Part shown: positions 38,828 to 51,100 of the stretch, piece by piece
Position numbering within the stretch: position 1 is the first letter of the stretch
Layout of the letters: each line of letters opens with the position of its first letter
Assembly: GCA_027886175.1 (NCBI GenBank)
Contig: JAJNNQ010000023.1
Coordinates: 4,946,501 to 5,010,500 of the forward strand
Direction of reading: 5' to 3'
Length of the DNA: 64,000 bases
DNA from: Phylloscopus collybita
Taxonomy: Eukaryota > Chordata > Aves > Passeriformes > Phylloscopidae
Made by a program: the position numbers and the translations under genes
Notes under the pieces: model-generated
Told to the model about the DNA's origin: nothing
Seen by the model: the letters and a program-made list of their open reading frames with translations, nothing else
The model's database searches: none

Positions 38828-41800
38828 ATGGCCGGCGCGAGGGGCCGAGCCCCGCCGGGTGGGTGCCGGGCCCCGGGAGGGGCCGAGCCCCGCCGGGTGG
38901 GTGCCGGGCTCCGGGAGGGGCCGGGCCCCGCCGGGTGGGTGCCGGGCTCCGGGAGGGGCTGTGCCGCAGGTGGCGGCTCCTGTGGTTTCACGCCCTGCCC
39001 TGCCTGTCCTTCTCCCCTGCAGCTCTGCGGCGGTGGCTGTCCTCGCCTGCCCCGGCGCCTCGGGTCTGCGTGGTGGGCAGCGGCCCCGCCGGCTTCTACA
39101 CGGCTCAGCACATCCTGAAGGTAGCGGGACGGGGTCTGGCCGCGGGGGGGGGCGAGGAGCTGCCCGCGGAGGGAGGTATCTCCGCGCTGCCTGGCACTCA
39201 GCAGGTTCTGGGGTGGTTTAGCGGGCTCCTGGCCCTGCTCCAGCCATGTCGGTGTTGTTTGGGAGGCTTCTTGGGGCAGCCCAGACCCCACAGAGTCCTC
39301 CTGGGCCTCTTTGGTTGGGGTGGGTAGCGCTGCCTTCATCCCTGCCTGCCCCTGGGCCGTCCATTCAGGACTTAGGTTGGTGGCTGTGAGCTCATCTCAT
39401 GTGATTTTTCTAGAATCAATCTGTAGGAATCTGCCTTGCTCAAAGCTGTTGTCACCCAGCTTTTAACTATGTGTTAAAAGTGAATGTGTGGGACCTGCTC
39501 TCCTCCTTCCCCAGCAGAATTAAGACACATGGGTGATGCTTTACTTTGTGTCTGCAAATTTCAGTGCTCTGTGTGGTCAGGTGTGTTGGGAAATGAGACC
39601 TGAACACAGAACTGGGCTGCTGGCACCCTCCAGAAATACAGCAGCTTAACTCCCTCATTAAACCACAGTGTTTTGTCTCTGGAATGTGTTGGAAAATAGC
39701 TGTTACTAAGCCTCAGGGACAAATTTCAGGGCTGCTTAATCTGGGGATGAGGCTGACTCAAAATACAAGATAACAAAAGCCTTGCAGCCAAACATCTGTC
39801 TAAGGCCCTGACCCTGAGGTGGCTCAGCCCAGGCCATCTCAGGGCATGGGGCATCTCTCCTGGGGACTGGGTGATGTCTGGCAGGGCCCCCAGCACCCAG
39901 GGTGCTGCACTGGCTGCTTCCCAGCTGGCACAGGGGCTCTCTGATCAGTCCCCCAGGTATTGGATACCCACCAGGTTAGTGTGGGAAAGGAGCTCAGGAC
40001 TGGATAGGGAGATGGACTTGATGGTGGTTGGGGTCACTCTGTGCTACATCTGGTGGTCTGAGCTGGCAGGAACAGGTGCAGCATCATCCTGTATTGGAAA
40101 CAGCACCTTACAGCTCAAATTTTGCTTTCAATTCCATCTCTTTTGTAGGTTTCATACTCTTAGAATCTTTCACTAATAAACTATCTCTGCAGGGTCCTCC
40201 TGCTTCCTCCTCTCCAACAATCCTGCTCCTGGAAAAGCCTGGAAGAGGCTGTTTCTGGCTTGCTGCAGCCCATCCTCCTGCCCTGTATTTCCCCCAGCTG
40301 CAGATGAGTGTTGCTTGGCTCCTGTGACCTTTCTGTACTCGTCCTGACGGTGACTCTCTTCTCCCACAGCACCATGGTGGGGCCCTGGTGGACATCTACG
40401 AGAAGCTGCCCGTTCCTTTTGGGCTGGTCCGCTTTGGAGTGGCCCCAGACCACCCTGAGGTGAAGGTTGGTGCTGGCTCCCTGCCCCTTGCCTGTGTGGC
40501 TGACAGTGATGGGTGCAGTTGAGGTCTTTCCTGGTGCCTCAGGCTCTCTGTGACATGGAGCTGTCACACCAGAGAGGTCCAGATCTCCTCCTTGTCCGTG
40601 CTCAGACCATGGACAGGTGGCATGGGACACCTGGCATCAGGGCTCTGCACAGCAGCCCAGAACCAGGGGCTTGTGATGGGGAGTGCAGCTCCTGGTGCTG
40701 GTCAGCCCAGCCTAGAGCAAGGCCAAGGAGCATGGATGGGTTTTTTTGTCCCTGGGCACTTCATGGCAGCAAGATCTCACCTGCTCATTGCTGCTGCTTT
40801 TTGGCCCTCAATCAGAACCAGTTCTGAGAACACACAGATCTCCTCATGGGAGCCATGGAGTTGGGCTGTAGGTGCTCCCCTAGGCAAGGAAAAGTTAAAC
40901 CAAGGGTTTCCCAAGCATTTTTCTTTGCCTGGTAGTGAGTTGTGCCCAGGAGTATCTGCCATATCTGAACTGGAATTGAGGTGGTTGGGAGTGTAGGACA
41001 CAGGAGATCCAGACACAGTAGTGTCTTGCAATGGTTCCTTTAATCTCTGGAGATCCTAAAACCCAAATGCCTGGATCCCTTTGTGTGGGTGGAGAGGAAT
41101 GGACACGCTGCAGACACTGCCCAGCTGTTCTGGTGGTATCTGTCCTGCCCCAGGCTGAGTCTGTCTGGAGCTGCAGGGGTGGGAGTGGTGGTTTTGCTGT
41201 GTAGCTCTGCTCACTTAGAAGAAAAAGCTCTGGATGCCCTCCTGCCCTGCATCCTCTCTCAAGGAAGTGGCTTTCAGGAAGGGTTGAAATGAGATGCTGG
41301 CAGAGGGGGTCAGGTGGGCTGCAAACCCCGCTTTTGGGAAGGAGTTTTTCCTCTGCAGCGGGGGTTTATTCTGAGGGACTGGAATGTGCTGGAACGGTCC
41401 TGGTGCAAAACACCCACCCCAGGTGGGTGCAAAATACGGATTTTCCTTTCACAAAGGGTGGTGGAGAGAGTGCCAAGTCCCAGCTGTGCTTATCTCCCTG
41501 TGAGCTCTCTCTGACTGTCGGTAGATAAAAGCCTCGGAATAACTCGGCTGGGATGAGGCAGCAAAGCATCTCAAGGCTGGAGGGGACGGGCACAGGGGAT
41601 CTCCTGTCAGCAGCAGGCCTGGGCCCTGGCTGTGGGCTGTAACTGCAGCTCTGTGATCTCTGCAGAACGTGATCAACACCTTCACGCAGACGGCGCGCTC
41701 GGAGCGCTGCGCCTACTACGGGAACGTCACCGTGGGCAGGGACGTGACGGTGCCGGAGCTGCAGCGGGCCTACCACGCCGTGGTGCTGGTGGGTACCCAC

Positions 41801-44800
41801 GCCTCAGTGCCCCAGGAGTCCCACCCTTAGTGCCCTGGGGAAGGGCTGCAGGGTTATTCACCACTGGGGCCTTGGGGAGTGTGTGTGGGTGAGGTGTTCC
41901 CGGGTGCGTTGTCACCGTGGGAAGCTCTTCCCAGCCTTGGGACAGCTCAGATGCTCCGAGGCTTGTCCAAAGCCTTTGCAGGGGCCGTGTGCTGGAGCTT
42001 GGCATCAAAGTGCAGGTCTCTGAAACCTCTCCCTGTGCTGGCCAATGCTTATTTTAGCCTGCTATGGATTTGTCCTTGCTGCTCAGTGCTCAGCTTGTCG
42101 TGCTCTGCCTTGGACCAAGGACATGGAATTTGGCACTGGAGCCCAGGATGATGAGGTGGATGAAGCCCCTGTGCTTGGGCTGTGTTCAGCCCTTTTGAGT
42201 ATCACAGCCAGGCAGTGACCCTGGCAGCAGCTGGAAGGGGAGATTTGTGTTTTGGTGTCAAACCCTGCACACAGTGACGTCTCTGATTGTGTCTGCTCCC
42301 TCCTCAGAGTTACGGTGCTGAAGACAGCCGGGTCCTGGGGATCCCAGGGGAGAACCTCCCTGGTGTTTACACAGCCCGGGCCTTCGTGGGCTGGTACAAC
42401 GGGCTGCCAGAGAACCGGGACGTGAGTGCTTCCCTCTGCTTCCCTGCCCTTCCTCCCATCCTTCTTCCCATCCCAATGCAGGCTTTCGGCTCCAGATTAA
42501 CTCCTGAAAGGCCTGTGGTTGGAAAAGATTAGCAGGAGCCATGTTAAATCCCCTTTAGATGGTAGAAATGTGAACAATTTGCACATCAGTAAGAGTGGAT
42601 TAGCTGGCTCTGCACGTTGGCAGCACATTTTGGCAGGGCCAGATGGGAACCTGTAGGAGTGATGCCCTGCTTCCTGAGGAGGCTTTTTGGCCAAAGCAGG
42701 TTCTGCTCTTAGGAGAGCAGGAAAGGTGGGAAGAGGGATCATCTGGGATGCCTGGAGCAGCTATGTTGCTGCATCTGCTTGGGGAGGAGGCTGGTGTGGA
42801 GTTTCCCAATCTGCATCTCCTCTTTTTGGGGCAAAGCAGGGTGGAAGGGAGATTGGGTGGTAGGAGTGGGTCTGAAGGGCTGGACATTGTGGAGGCCATG
42901 TGGATTCAGTCACAGCTGGGTCTTTCCCCACAGCTAAAGCCTGACCTGAGTTGTGAGACGGCGCTGATCCTGGGTCATGGCAATGTGGCACTGGACATTG
43001 CCCGGATTCTGCTGTCCCCACTGCAGCTCCTCAGGGTGAGTGAGGGGTGCTCTGGACCATGAGGACAGCCCTGGCCCCAAATTCTCTCCCTGCTGGGTGG
43101 CTGCTGGCTCCCACCCACCTTAGACAAAACCTCAGACTCCTCTATCTTCAGAATCTTTCTCCAGGGAAGGCTGCTGCCTGTTGGATGCACCCATGGATTC
43201 ACAGTCTGTAGGGAGTGATCCAAGGCTGTGGCCATGGCTTGGGTGATGCTGCTAAAGCCCTCTGGACTGCTCTGCTGGTATCCAAAAAGTTGGGAATCCA
43301 GTATCACCCTTTGCTTTCCTATGAGAAGCAAAAGAGGAGCCACTTTCCCTCTTCTGCCACCAGAACCAGAAACTTCTCTGGGGGTTTATTTTTTTCTGCT
43401 AGAGCTGAGGGCAGCAGCCTGGTTTCAGCTGGTGGCACTGGGCAGACTGGTGGATCTCATCCCTACAGACAGCTGGGAGCTGGTGTGCACAGCTGCTGCC
43501 CCAGATGTTGGCAGGGAAGGCTTTCCCTCTGGGAGAAATGCCATGAGCTTTGTTACAGCTGTGCAACAACTTCCTGTATTAATATCTAAATTAAATTTAA
43601 AAAAACCCCAAACTTGAAGGCAATGCCAACCAGTGACTAAAGCCAGCTGGGAACATTGCTGCAAAAGACATGGCAAGGTGTGAGTGCCAAGGTGGGCATG
43701 TAGCTCCTTGACAGGAATATTGGTCAGGAATGGTTTATCCTCGTTGCCTTGTGTCTCTCCCATTGTTTTCTCTGGAAAACATCCTGCAGTCTAGATAAAC
43801 ACATGATTGAAACAGAGCACAGGATTTCTGTGAGGTGCCAACACCAGGGTGTGACCTGGCCATGCTCCTGCTTGTGCTGGAGGTGCCTGGGGCAGGCAGG
43901 TGATGATTTGAGCTGTACTTTGCAGCAGGTTTCATCCAGAGCCTGTCTGTCCTGACCTGGGAAGTCCCCCAACAGCATCTGCAGGCATCTCAGAACAGAG
44001 CTCCCTGGAAGGCTTTGCTCTGTTAGCCCCAAGGTGAACCTGCTGGGTGGATCCCCCGAGGCAGTCACGGGGTGCTGGCTCGTTACCTCTGGTGCATTAT
44101 GGCCTCGGGAAGAACATTCAGTGATGAGGGACCAGCTGTGCAAATAGCTCTGTGCAAAGGGAGATGACTCGCTTCCCGTCCTCGCCCGGGCTCTCTGCAT
44201 GCACAGCCAGCTTTTCTGCTGATTTTTCACCTTCAGAGGCTCTGCCTTCCCCCCCAGCTCCCTCCAGATCTGCCCTCATCCCTCTCTGCCGTCTCTGTTT
44301 TGCAGAAGACAGACATCACTGACAGCTCCCTGGCAGCTCTTGCCTGCAGCAAGGTGAAGCGTGTCTGGCTGGTTGGGAGGAGGGGACCTCTCCAAGTCGC
44401 TTTCACCATCAAGGTGAGGCTGGAGGTGCTGCTGTTTCCCGGAGTTGAGCCCCAAACTGCCTGTCCCTGGTGGGGAGAGGTGGTTTGGGGCTGAGTGTGG
44501 ATCCCAGGCATCCTCCTTCCTGCACCCATTTCCTGGCTCCTAGGGGTCTTGGGCTGTCCTCTCTCTGCTGGAGGTAACATTTTCCTGCCCATAACTCCCA
44601 GGAGCTGCGGGAGATGATAAACCTGCCTGGTGCCAGAGCTGTCCTGGACCCTGCTGACTTCACAGGCCTCGAAAGTGCTGTCAAAGGTGAGGGAAGTGTG
44701 TGTGCTCCTCCAGACAGGGACTCACCTTGGCAGGCAAGCAACCAGGAGTGCTCTGTGCCCAGAGTGTACATCAGAGAAACTCTTGTCCTGTTCTTAATGC

Positions 44801-47221
44801 CTGGCTTGTGAAGGCTCAGTTACCACGGTGTGTCACATCTCAGAGTGCCAGGAGGCACCAAGGCAAGGGAACATTGTGTATCCCTGTACCACCACTCAGT
44901 GCTTACAATCTGAGTGATGAGGGCAGGAGACTCAGGAGGGCTGAGGGAACCTTGCAGGGGAGATCCCAAGGCTGTTGATTTAAGACCCTTCTGTAGACCT
45001 AAAAAGAAAACACTGAGTTCCAGGGTGTCCAGAGACCTGCTCTTCTCCACAGGTTGCTGCCTGCAAGCACCAGCAAGACAGGAAATTGCAGACTTTGATT
45101 TGTGTGTCCCACTGGCCTCAAGCCTCAGGAGGTCTCCTGGTCACTTTGACTTGCAGTTTGTCATCTCAAAGGTGTCAGGCTCCCACTGACATGACAGACT
45201 GACATACTGGCACTGCCCTGACATGGCCTTGGCCCAGTGCTGTGTCCCAAGGGGCTTTTGCTGATGCCTGTTGTGAAGATTTCTGTCTTTTCCTAGATGC
45301 TCCCAGGCCCAGGAAGCGACTGACCGAGCTGATGATCAAAACAGCCCTGGAGAAGCCAGTGGAGATGCAGGCAGCAGCAGCAGGGGCAGCAGCCCCCCGG
45401 GAGTGGGGGCTGAAGTTCCAGCGCAGCCCCCTGGAAGTGCTGCCCAGTGCTGATGGGAGGAGGGCGAGGGGCATCCGCATGGCCCTGACCTGCCTGGAGG
45501 TACCGGGGGGCTGCTGTGGCCCTGGGAGGCTGGGGGGGAGCAGGACACTGTTGCATCCCTTGGGAATCTTTCCAGAGACAGCTCTGTGTTCCCTGTCTGA
45601 CCTCTGGCAGGCTCTCAGGGAATCTGGTACCAAAAAAGCTTCTGGTACCACTGAGAGTTTTTTCCAAAGGGAGCTCTTCCCCTGATCCCGCTGCAGAGTG
45701 GCCTTTAGCAAATACCCAGGGGTCAAAGATTGCCAAAGGGGGCTGGAGGGGGCTGTTGCTCTGCAGTGGTGGCTGTGATGGCCAGCAGCCTTCTCCTCCC
45801 TCTCTCAGGGCTCGGGTGACTCTGCCAAAGCCGTTCCCACTGGAGATGTGCAGGAGCTGGAGTGTGGGCTGGTGCTGAGCAGCATTGGCTACCGGAGCCT
45901 GCCGCTGGACCCGGCCGTGCCCTTCGACAGCCAGCGCGGGGTCATCCCCAACAGCTCGGGCAGAGTGGAGGGTGTCCCAGGTCTGTAGCCCCAGGGATCT
46001 GTGTGGACCTGCTGAGCACAGCTGGTGGGTTGGGGGGCTTTGGGATGGGAAGCTCATTCACCAAGGGCATGGATATTGCACACCTTGGAGAGTGGAAACA
46101 GAAGGAGTGAGCTGCCTCTGTCAGGGGTTAAGTGCTGGCCAGTCTCTGTCGCTGTTGGACACGAAAGAAAGACATGGACTTGTGATTTCAGAAGGCTGAT
46201 GCTCTGAGAAGGGGCTGGTTTATTCTCAGAACCTATTTTTATATCTTTTTACAATGTGCCCACCTAAGAGGTGGGATCTTTTGAACCATTGGTCACACCA
46301 AGGGTCAACAAGCAAAGTCCCCCCTTAGGAGAGAAATGTGAAAAACAAGAGAGTTTAAAAAGTGTGACCTTATTTACCAGTTTTGGTCCCTGGGAAAGAA
46401 CTTCAGCAAACCCAAACATGACAAGCAGTGACTACAAGTCTCCATCTCTTTTTAGGGTTGTCTAGTTTAGCACAGGGGTTTTACTGCATCCTGTTACTAA
46501 ATTGACACAGCCCATGCAGCTTCTCAAGTGCATATCTGTGCATACACAAATTCCTGCTACAGCCCTGTCTGAGGGTCTGTTCACACCACCAAGGTGAGGA
46601 GCAGGGCAAGGACTTGCAGCCAGAAGGGTCCAAGGCCATGTGCTGACCCGAGCCTTGCTGCTCCATGTGCCCCTCCAGGTCTGTACTGCAGCGGGTGGGT
46701 GAAGAGAGGACCCACAGGCGTGATCATCACCACCATGAACGACAGCTTTGACACTGCCCAGTCGGTGCTGGAGGATCTCCAGGGGGGTGTGCTGGATATA
46801 TCCCCCTCCAGGGAAGGCTTTGGGCTTGTGGAGAGCATCCTGCGCAGCCGAGGTCAGTGTGAGGCTCCGTAGCAGCCAGCAGGAGGGTTCAACGCAGCCA
46901 AACTCCTCCTGGATCTCTGAGGGAGCAGAGTCTGAACCATGGGAATGGATTTTTCTGCTGTTTCAATGTTTCAAAGCCCAGGGAGAACAGGACTTGAATT
47001 CTCTCAAATATCTGTGTCATTGCTAAGGTTAATGACTGCTTTCTGGGAAGGGCCATTAAAGGCAGCACAGACCTTGGGTAAAATGTCACTGTCAGCTGCC
47101 AGGACAGTGAGCTATTGCTCTTGAGTGGTTTTCCTCGTAATCCTTGCAAGCGAGTTAGGGGAAAGATTAAAATGCCCAGGAGAGTAATTCGCTGTAGCTG
47201 TGTTTAAAGACATTCAATTAA

Positions 47222-47257
<36 letters not shown>

Positions 47258-47666
47258 GCCTCTTAAACTGTCTGAGGTTTAACGGTGAACTGGAAGCATT
47301 TTTGCCCCGAGGTGGTTTGTGCTCGCAAAGGTCTGACTGATCCGAGCCGACTGGAACCTGCCAGCCCTCTCCTCGTGGCGTTAGAAATCACTCCTCCTTC
47401 GCCAGGCTGAGCTCTGACACCGTGTCGGGAAAGGGCAGCTTTGCTGCCACGTCAGGGCCCTGCCAATGGGGAGGTGAGGCTGCACTTGTTCTTGCCTGGT
47501 TAAGTTCTCTCTGCTGTCTCTCCCCGTCACCCCAGGGGTCCGTCCTGTTTCCTTCTCGGACTGGGAGAAGATTGATGCTGCTGAGGTGGCGAGAGGCAAA
47601 GCTGCCGGCAAACCCCGGGAGAAGATCGTGGATCCTGCGGAGATGCTGCGGATCGTCGGTCACTGA
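38828..47666 (+). CDS. FDXR: FDXR, mitochondrial NADPH:adrenodoxin (ferredoxin) oxidoreductase
   Basis: There are twelve coding exons: 38828-38858, 39023-39120, 40370-40465, 41666-41788, 42308-42421, 42934-43035, 44306-44413, 44602-44686, 45297-45499, 45809-45980, 46679-46852 and 47536-47666. All junctions are GT-AG and in frame, giving 478 aa (human 491). This FAD enzyme passes electrons from NADPH to ferredoxins for steroidogenic P450s and iron-sulfur cluster assembly in the mitochondrial matrix. The N-terminus is arginine-rich with no acidic residue, as in a presequence. The FAD motif GSGPAG lies at 29-34, [22 protein letters not shown] follows, the NADP motif GHGNVA lies at 168-173, and [14 protein letters not shown] holds the arginines of the NADPH phosphate pocket. 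[12 protein letters not shown] near 382-393 is the C-terminal flavin and nucleotide segment. The start has G at -3 and G at +4. The exon 1 donor sits in a 38-bp tandem repeat. Confidence 0.97.
38843..38956 (+). repeat. 38-bp GC-rich minisatellite, 3 copies, spanning the FDXR exon 1 donor
   Basis: Three units start at 38843, 38881 and 38919. Each carries CCGCCGGGTGGGTGCCGGG and so each carries the same candidate donor CCGG/GTGGGT. Units differ at one or two positions. Only the first donor (GT at 38859) leaves phase 1, which joins exon 2 in frame; a 38-bp shift puts the other two out of frame. Confidence 0.93.
40669..40880 (+). repeat. 212-bp duplicated segment, copy B (FDXR intron 3)
   Basis: This is the gap-free partner of 37449-37660, same orientation, 3.2 kb away and about 95% identical. 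No open frame is conserved between the copies, so it is not a duplicated exon. Confidence 0.9.
46167..46436. mobile_element. Interspersed repeat, copy B (FDXR intron 10)
   Basis: This is the partner of 36157-36425, same orientation, lying wholly inside FDXR intron 10 (45981-46678). The sequence just before it (CTGTTGGACACGAAAGA) is not shared with copy A, so the copies either have different break points or are fragments of a longer element. Confidence 0.7.
47224..47254. repeat. (GT)n dinucleotide microsatellite
   Basis: About 15 GT units lie in FDXR intron 11. It may be polymorphic; no function is seen. Confidence 0.93.
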
Positions 47667-48110
47667 GGCAGCGCGGTGGGAACGTGGCACTGCCCCAGTG
47701 CAACCATCCTGGGGCAACACCACTGGGGCATGAGCAGAGCCTGGGAGCACAGGGCTTGTGACTGGGGCTGCTGGTGGCTCTGGAGAGGTGTGTGACACTG
47801 GGGCCTCTCTGGTATCAATGAACTCTGCGTTCCCAAAGTCTCAAGGCCTGAGGCTGCTGGCTGGCCCCACATCCCTGCAGCCAGCTGCCATTCCTGAGGG
47901 TAATTCTTGTCTGTCTTTGAAGCATTAATGAATCATGCAGTGCAGTGTGTGAGGGGAGGGGTACTCCTGGCCAGTCACTTTCCCACAGCACGTCGCATGG
48001 AGAGGCTTCCCTGTGTCTGGCTGCCTCCCCTTTAAGCCACAAGCCAAATGGCTTCATTGCCTTGTCATTCATGCCAGAGAAGGCATCTTTTAATAATGAT
48101 TGTTTTTCTA

Positions 48111-48116
48111 AATAAA
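48111..48116 (+). terminator. FDXR: FDXR polyadenylation signal
   Basis: A canonical AATAAA lies 445 bp after the FDXR TGA in the context TTCTAAATAAACCC. It is the first one noticed downstream of the gene. A second AATAAA lies at 48981-48986. Confidence 0.6.
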
Positions 48117-51100
48117 CCCTTCCAGGGAAGCCAAAATGGACCTGCATCTTGAGTCTGGCTTCTTTGTCTGCCACTGCCTTAACCTTGGAGCAGCCCCCAA
48201 AGTGCTGCAGCTCCTGCAACGTCTCAAGGCAAGGCAGTTCTGGGTGCTCTCCATTTGTGAGCTCTACACAAGCAGAAAAGGGCATTAATTTGCCTTCTGC
48301 TTCCCACAGTTAAATCCCAGCAGAGCCTTGGGTTCTGTTTTATGGGGTAGATTGGGATAACAAGCATGTAATTGCCTTGTTCCGGATCACGAGGGATCCT
48401 GTGTCCATCGGTACCTGCCAGTGCTGACTGGTGCAAGCAGTGCCTTTGAGCTCTTTCTTTTTCACTGCTGGGGTCATTTTTTTTTTTGGCCTGTGTGTTT
48501 TGAAGCTTATTAAATGCTTCTCTTAGCCCAGATTGCCTACGGTGACGGTGTCAGGTTTTAAGCCAGATTACAAGCCGTGAGCTGCAATCCCCTCTTTATC
48601 CCTGGCGCAGGGGCAGCGTCAGCAGGGCCCCTTCCCTGGCTGGCCCTGACCCCCCCGTGCTCCCTGCCAGAGCACTGCAGGATTGCAACCCCTCCTCCCC
48701 AGCCTGTGGAAATGGTGACAGTGGCTCTGTGATGGAGGCAGAGGGGAAATTGAGCTAGGGCAACCTGCACCTCAGCCCAGCCCTCTCTCAGGGCAGAGGA
48801 CTTGCCCACAGGGCACTGTTCTCCTGCCTCATCTCTGTCTCGACTCAAAGAAGGGAGATCTCTGACTTTTCCCGATTTTTTTTCCCTTTTTCGCTCCCAT
48901 CCTTTTCTATTTAAATCTCATTTGAAAGCTCATTAAGATACTCAGGAAATGTGATAATGGGAACTCATACTCAAACGAGCAATAAAGCTTTTGTGGAACA
49001 GCTGTTTGTGTGATGTGGCTCTCCTTACGTCTGGTGGCTGATGCAGTCCTAATGCTGAACTCTCCAACGGGAGATTACATCAATGCTGGGTTCCGAGGTG
49101 AATCAGAGCTTTGGGAAGGGGGGTGTGGAGGCGAGGGGGGCTGCACCTACCACGGGGAGCAGCAGTTCAGGTTGGCAGCCCAGCCAGGAATGTGACGGCA
49201 GAGGGGTTGTGGCTCCATCAAATCTGAAGGTTTTGGGAAGAGAGGAGAGGATTTTCTTCCACATCGCCTTGAAGGTTGATGGCAGCGTGCTTTTGTAGCT
49301 GTGGTAAAGGCCACTGTGCTTGTGCTGAGCCTGGCACATGGCTGTTCCCAAGCTGAGGATGCTCCAGGGTGGTTTTTGGGCTGTGATAACAGATTAACGG
49401 GAGTGTCTGTCCTTGCTGAGCTCAGTGACTTTGCCCAACCCTGAACTTGGCCAAGGCCCTGGGGTTAATGCTGGTCTGTGGGAAAATCATGGGATGATGA
49501 AGGTCAGTGAAGGGCAGGGACAGGGGACTGAGCCTCATGGGCAGAGGGAGGACGGTTACAATCACGTAAATTCTTATTCAACACTTCCAGCTCCCTTTCC
49601 TCTGCTGCCTCCAAGCCCCAGCCTCGCGTCCTGGTTTTCTCCTGCCTCCCCATCGCTGTCCCTGCCCTCCATCCTCCTCGGGGCGCTGGGAGGTCCCTGT
49701 CCCCAGCCGCTGTGTCGTTAGGTGGCGCTGGGAGGCCGTACCGGGGAGCAGAGGGGCCGGGCAGGGACGGGAGGGTGACCCGGCACCCCCGGGCCAGCGG
49801 CTCCCAGCGCTCCTGCTGCCCGCCGGGGCTCCGGGCAGCCTGTGGTGCCCCCGCAGGCTTCCGCTGGCATGCGGGTTCTACTTCTAGGCATGAATAACAG
49901 CCTTGTGTTTGCCCCAGGTGGGACCCCACCGCGGGGGTGCAAAAGGGCAGCCTGGCTGGGGAGTCCTCACCTTGCCTTAAGCTCCCCTGAGCTGCCCCAG
50001 GAGCCGCTCCAAGGTTTTCTGAAGCAGGTGAGGAGCTGGGAAGGTGATGCGGTGAGTGACACCCGTCTGCCGTTGGAGGGACGCCTGAAACACGCTGCAA
50101 GTCGTGGCTGCCAGCTCTGCGTGTGGATTGCCCTGCTTGGATGAGTGATGGCTCAGCTTAGCTTTAACGAGGCTGCACAAAGCTGCTGGAGGTCAGCAGG
50201 TGGTGAGCAATGGCCTGGAGAGGGGCCGGACACGGCTCCCTGCTCCCTGCTCTCCTTGCTGTCTCCTGTGTGCTTCTCTGCAAGGCAGCCAGGCTGGCCT
50301 GGGGCCGAGCCTGTCACACTGTGGGGTGATGGCATGGTTCCATTTGAGCCTCTGCAACTTCTTCTCGCTGCTCTGCACTGCCGTGCCTCAGTTTCCCTGT
50401 CTGAAGACTGTCCAGGCAAGCTCTCTGGGCTCGTGGGCTGCTCATGGGTTCCTGCCTTGGAGGAGCAGGTCTGACACATCCCAGAAGCTCCTGTTGCTGC
50501 TTCATTTTCCAATCACTCCCAGAAAACAGGTGCAGATCTCTCACTGGCTTTGCTCGTTGACTGCCTGCTGAAGTTGGCCTTTTCCAATGAGCATTTACAG
50601 CCCACAAAGAAGGAGGTTTCCTGTGCTCTGGAAAAAGGGAGAAAACCAGCTTGAGTTGGATCTCTGGCCTGGCACTGAGGAGGAGCTGTGTTGCTGTTTA
50701 AAAGCCAGCTCACTCGACCAGAAAAATGGTTGAAAAGTCTTTTCCCCAGCGTGGCTAACACACAATTTCCCAGCCCCATCCCCGGGGCGGGGGCGGTGTC
50801 CGCCCTCTGCCGGCCCCTGGCCGCATCCATCCCCGAGCTGCGGCACCGGAGCCGGGGCCGCTCCGTCTGCGCCGGGGCCTGGCCGGGAACAGATGGCTCC
50901 GGAGAGTGCTGACTTCAGCGCCTTGGCTGAGCACAGCTCTGGCCCCTGCCTCAACCCACCCTCCCTGCCTGCTCTCCCAGGCACGTCCCTCCTGTGCTCT
51001 CCCCCTCCAGATCCATCCCCAGCCCTGGCCAGGGGTGGAGAACATGTCGGCGTGCCAAGCTCCAGGGTCGTTGGAGTGGGATACCGGCCCCACTGTGCCC

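Noticed and set aside
38338..39339. 333-residue minus-strand open frame over the FDXR promoter and exons 1-2
   Set aside because: It is a GC-driven shadow of FDXR with low-complexity proline repeats coming from the 38-bp minisatellite.
39985..40035. CR1-like GATGGACTTGATGG in FDXR intron 2
   Set aside because: The similarity is only a dozen bases and there is no terminal ATTCTATG.
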